Source: Nitrospira sp. (GTDB taxonomy: Bacteria > Nitrospirota > Thermodesulfovibrionia > Thermodesulfovibrionales > SM23-35). Taken from it: a stretch of 15,144 nucleotides of DNA. A model generated the notes under the pieces. That model saw nothing but the letters and a program-made list of their open reading frames with translations, was not told where the DNA came from and did not search any database. Below, piece by piece: positions 13,921 to 15,144 of the stretch (its first letter is position 1; every line of letters starts with the position of its first letter). The position numbers and the translations under genes were made by a program. The DNA lies in the NCBI GenBank assembly GCA_016873595.1, contig VGWZ01000020.1, positions 1 to 15,144 on the forward strand, written 5' to 3'.

Positions 13921-13940
13921 TTAAAAATTGGATAAAATTT

Positions 13941-13957
13941 GAGGAGGATTCCTTCTG
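13941..13957 (+). promoter_or_regulatory. Shine-Dalgarno pointing to a CTG start codon
   Basis: GAGGAGG (13941-13947) lies 7 nt before CTG 13955-13957. An in-frame TGA at 13940-13942 blocks any earlier start. No ATG, GTG or TTG occurs between it and the conserved HNHQP block that starts 13 codons later. CTG is therefore the only sensible initiator. Confidence 0.7.
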
Positions 13958-15144
13958 GTTAATAATCAAAAGCTCTATTTAATTCTTGCGCTGCATAACC
14001 ATCAACCTGTAGGAAATTTTGATCACGTATTGGAAGAATCTTACGGAAAGGCATACCTGCCTCTTCTCAAAATACTTAACCGGTATCCCTCACTAAAGTT
14101 CGTACTTCATTATTCAGGCAACCTTCTGTCATGGCTTGAAAAACGACATCCAGAATCCTTCGAAATGATACAGGCACTTGTTCGTGCAGAAAGAGTAGAA
14201 ATACTCTCAGGCGGGTTTTACGAACCAATACTCTCTGTTATCCCAGAGCGTGACAGGGTGCCACAGATAAAGGAACTTTCAGGGTATATTAAAAAACATC
14301 TCGGCTATTCTTCAAAAGGTATGTGGCTGGCAGAAAGGGTATGGGAACCACATATGCCAAAACATATCTCCTTCGCAGGCATTGAATATGTCCCGGTTGA
14401 TGATTACCACTTCAAGCTCTCAGGTCTCGAGGAGGGTGATCTTTTGGGATATTATGTGACAGAAGAAGAGGGTTACAAGCTGAGTGTATTCCCCGGAAGC
14501 GAGAGACTGAGATATTACATACCATTCAAGAACATTGATGTGATCTTTTCTTACTTCAGAGAAATATATATGAGAGGCGGTAGTCCACTGCTCACTATGG
14601 CAGATGACGGAGAAAAGTTTGGTGTGTGGCCTGAAACCTATATGCACTGTTATGAAGATGGGTGGCTTGAGAAATTCTTTAATGCACTTATAGAAAATTC
14701 TGACTGGATAGAGACGACAACGTTTAGTGAATATTATTCGAAATTTCAACCAATAGGAAGGGTATATCTTCCCACTGCATCATACAGGGAGATGGGTGAG
14801 TGGGCACTCCCCCCTGAACGTGCGCTGGATTATGAGCATATATTGACCGAGATGCAAAGATTAATTGGAGACAAAGCAAAAAGCCTTTTAAGAGGAGGGA
14901 TCTGGCGATCCTTTTTTGTGAAATACCCGGAGTCAAATCACATCCAGAAAAGAATGTTCCAGATAAGCAAAAAGGTACACAAAGCAATACAAAAGTTAAA
15001 AGTTAGAAGTTTAACACCCCCTCCCTCACCCTCCCCCCTCGAGGGGGAGGGCAGGGGTGGGGGGGAAACTCGCAACTCGAAACTGGAAACTCGAGACTTA
15101 TTACACGAGCTGTGGAAGGGGCAATGTAATGATGCATACTGGCA
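13955..15144 (+). CDS. GH57 glycoside hydrolase, 4-alpha-glucanotransferase-like (partial, 3' end outside)
   Basis: At least 396 residues; the frame stays open to the window edge. Cytoplasmic enzyme acting on alpha-1,4-glucans (maltodextrin, glycogen) by hydrolysis or glucan transfer. All five GH57 blocks are visible: HNHQPVGNF (14-22), GGFYEPILSVIPERDR, WLAERVWEP with nucleophile Glu127, ADDGEKFG with acid/base Asp218, and SYREMGEW. The blocks and their spacing resemble archaeal-type 4-alpha-glucanotransferase. The family block QCNDAYWH appears just before the edge. Translation probably starts at CTG 13955 (see the ribosome binding site). Residues about 348-381 are encoded by a repeat element inserted in frame between KVHKAIQK and LLHELWKGQCN. 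The C-terminal beta domain is not seen. Confidence 0.9.
   Translation, partial: MVNNQKLYLILALHNHQPVGNFDHVLEESYGKAYLPLLKILNRYPSLKFVLHYSGNLLSWLEKRHPESFEMIQALVRAERVEILSGGFYEPILSVIPERDRVPQIKELSGYIKKHLGYSSKGMWLAERVWEPHMPKHISFAGIEYVPVDDYHFKLSGLEEGDLLGYYVTEEEGYKLSVFPGSERLRYYIPFKNIDVIFSYFREIYMRGGSPLLTMADDGEKFGVWPETYMHCYEDGWLEKFFNALIENSDWIETTTFSEYYSKFQPIGRVYLPTASYREMGEWALPPERALDYEHILTEMQRLIGDKAKSLLRGGIWRSFFVKYPESNHIQKRMFQISKKVHKAIQKLKVRSLTPPPSPSPLEGEGRGGGETRNSKLETRDLLHELWKGQCNDAYW
14992..15100 (+). repeat. Composite repeat (heptamers, G/C palindrome, heptamers) inside the GH57 reading frame
   Basis: Left: AAAGTTA, AAAGTTA, GAAGTTT (14992-15012). Centre: an imperfect palindrome with CTCGAG at its axis (15038-15043), a C/T-rich arm 15017-15040 pairing with a G/A-rich arm 15041-15063. 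Right: AACTCGC, AACTCGA, AACTGGA, AACTCGA, GACTTAT (15068-15102). It is far richer in G+C than the gene around it. It contains no stop in the GH57 frame and encodes a Pro/Ser-rich then Gly/Glu-rich peptide (TPPPSPSPLEGEGRGGG). Confidence 0.85.

Noticed and set aside
15017..15063. The G/C-rich palindrome as a terminator ending the GH57 gene
   Set aside because: There is no T-tract after it, the reading frame continues, and the conserved block QCNDAYWH follows downstream.
1..15144. CRISPR arrays, tRNA/rRNA genes, IS transposases, prophage or defence genes
   Set aside because: I looked for direct repeats with unique spacers, tRNA arms and transposase or integrase motifs on both strands and saw none; the tandem arrays have units too short for CRISPR.

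Overview
The window reads as one chromosomal stretch of a Gram-negative, probably anaerobic bacterium. Base composition is moderate by eye (low forties % G+C). The bifunctional penicillin-binding protein, the F-type ATP synthase, a 2-oxoacid:ferredoxin oxidoreductase-type ferredoxin and a GH57 glucanotransferase together suggest Nitrospirota or a related deltaproteobacterial-grade lineage. That placement is inference; there is no rRNA or tRNA here to test it. Gene density is high, with many 1-4 nt overlaps and several non-ATG starts (TTG, GTG, and probably one CTG).

Left half (75-5647, minus strand). In transcription order: PBP1A (3335-5647), a small secreted TPR protein (3017-3325) and the remnant of a phosphomannomutase/phosphoglucomutase gene (2137-3014), which carries two 1-nt frameshifts and has lost its C-terminal third. 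A separate two-gene unit follows, atpB-atpE (membrane subunits a and c of ATP synthase), with its own promoter (2061-2092) and a strong terminator (914-945). Last is an HD-domain hydrolase (75-848) with its own promoter. The PBP1A promoter has consensus boxes placed so that the message should start at or next to the ATG.

Right half (5923-15144, plus strand). Acylphosphatase is followed by a 220-nt spacer holding a nested palindromic repeat. Then comes a tight chain: recN, a 2x[4Fe-4S] ferredoxin, a ROK sugar kinase, signal peptidase I (lepB), a small membrane-anchored protein and riboflavin synthase (ribE). Next are ribBA, ribH, nusB and a calcineurin-like phosphoesterase. A new promoter then drives a GH57 4-alpha-glucanotransferase/amylase that runs off the window. 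ribE-ribBA-ribH-nusB is the classic riboflavin cluster, but ribD is not in it.

The most unusual signal is not a gene. Degenerate short-period arrays (6-, 7- and 8-nt units), often as facing inverted arms, occupy nearly every non-overlapping gene junction on the plus strand and the end of the HD gene. One array pair abuts the ribH stop and the nusB start. The related composite at 14992-15100 (heptamers, G/C-rich palindrome, heptamers) lies inside the GH57 reading frame and keeps it open, so about 34 residues of repeat-derived peptide appear in an enzyme whose family motifs continue on both sides. I see no defence system, prophage, IS transposase, CRISPR array or RNA gene.
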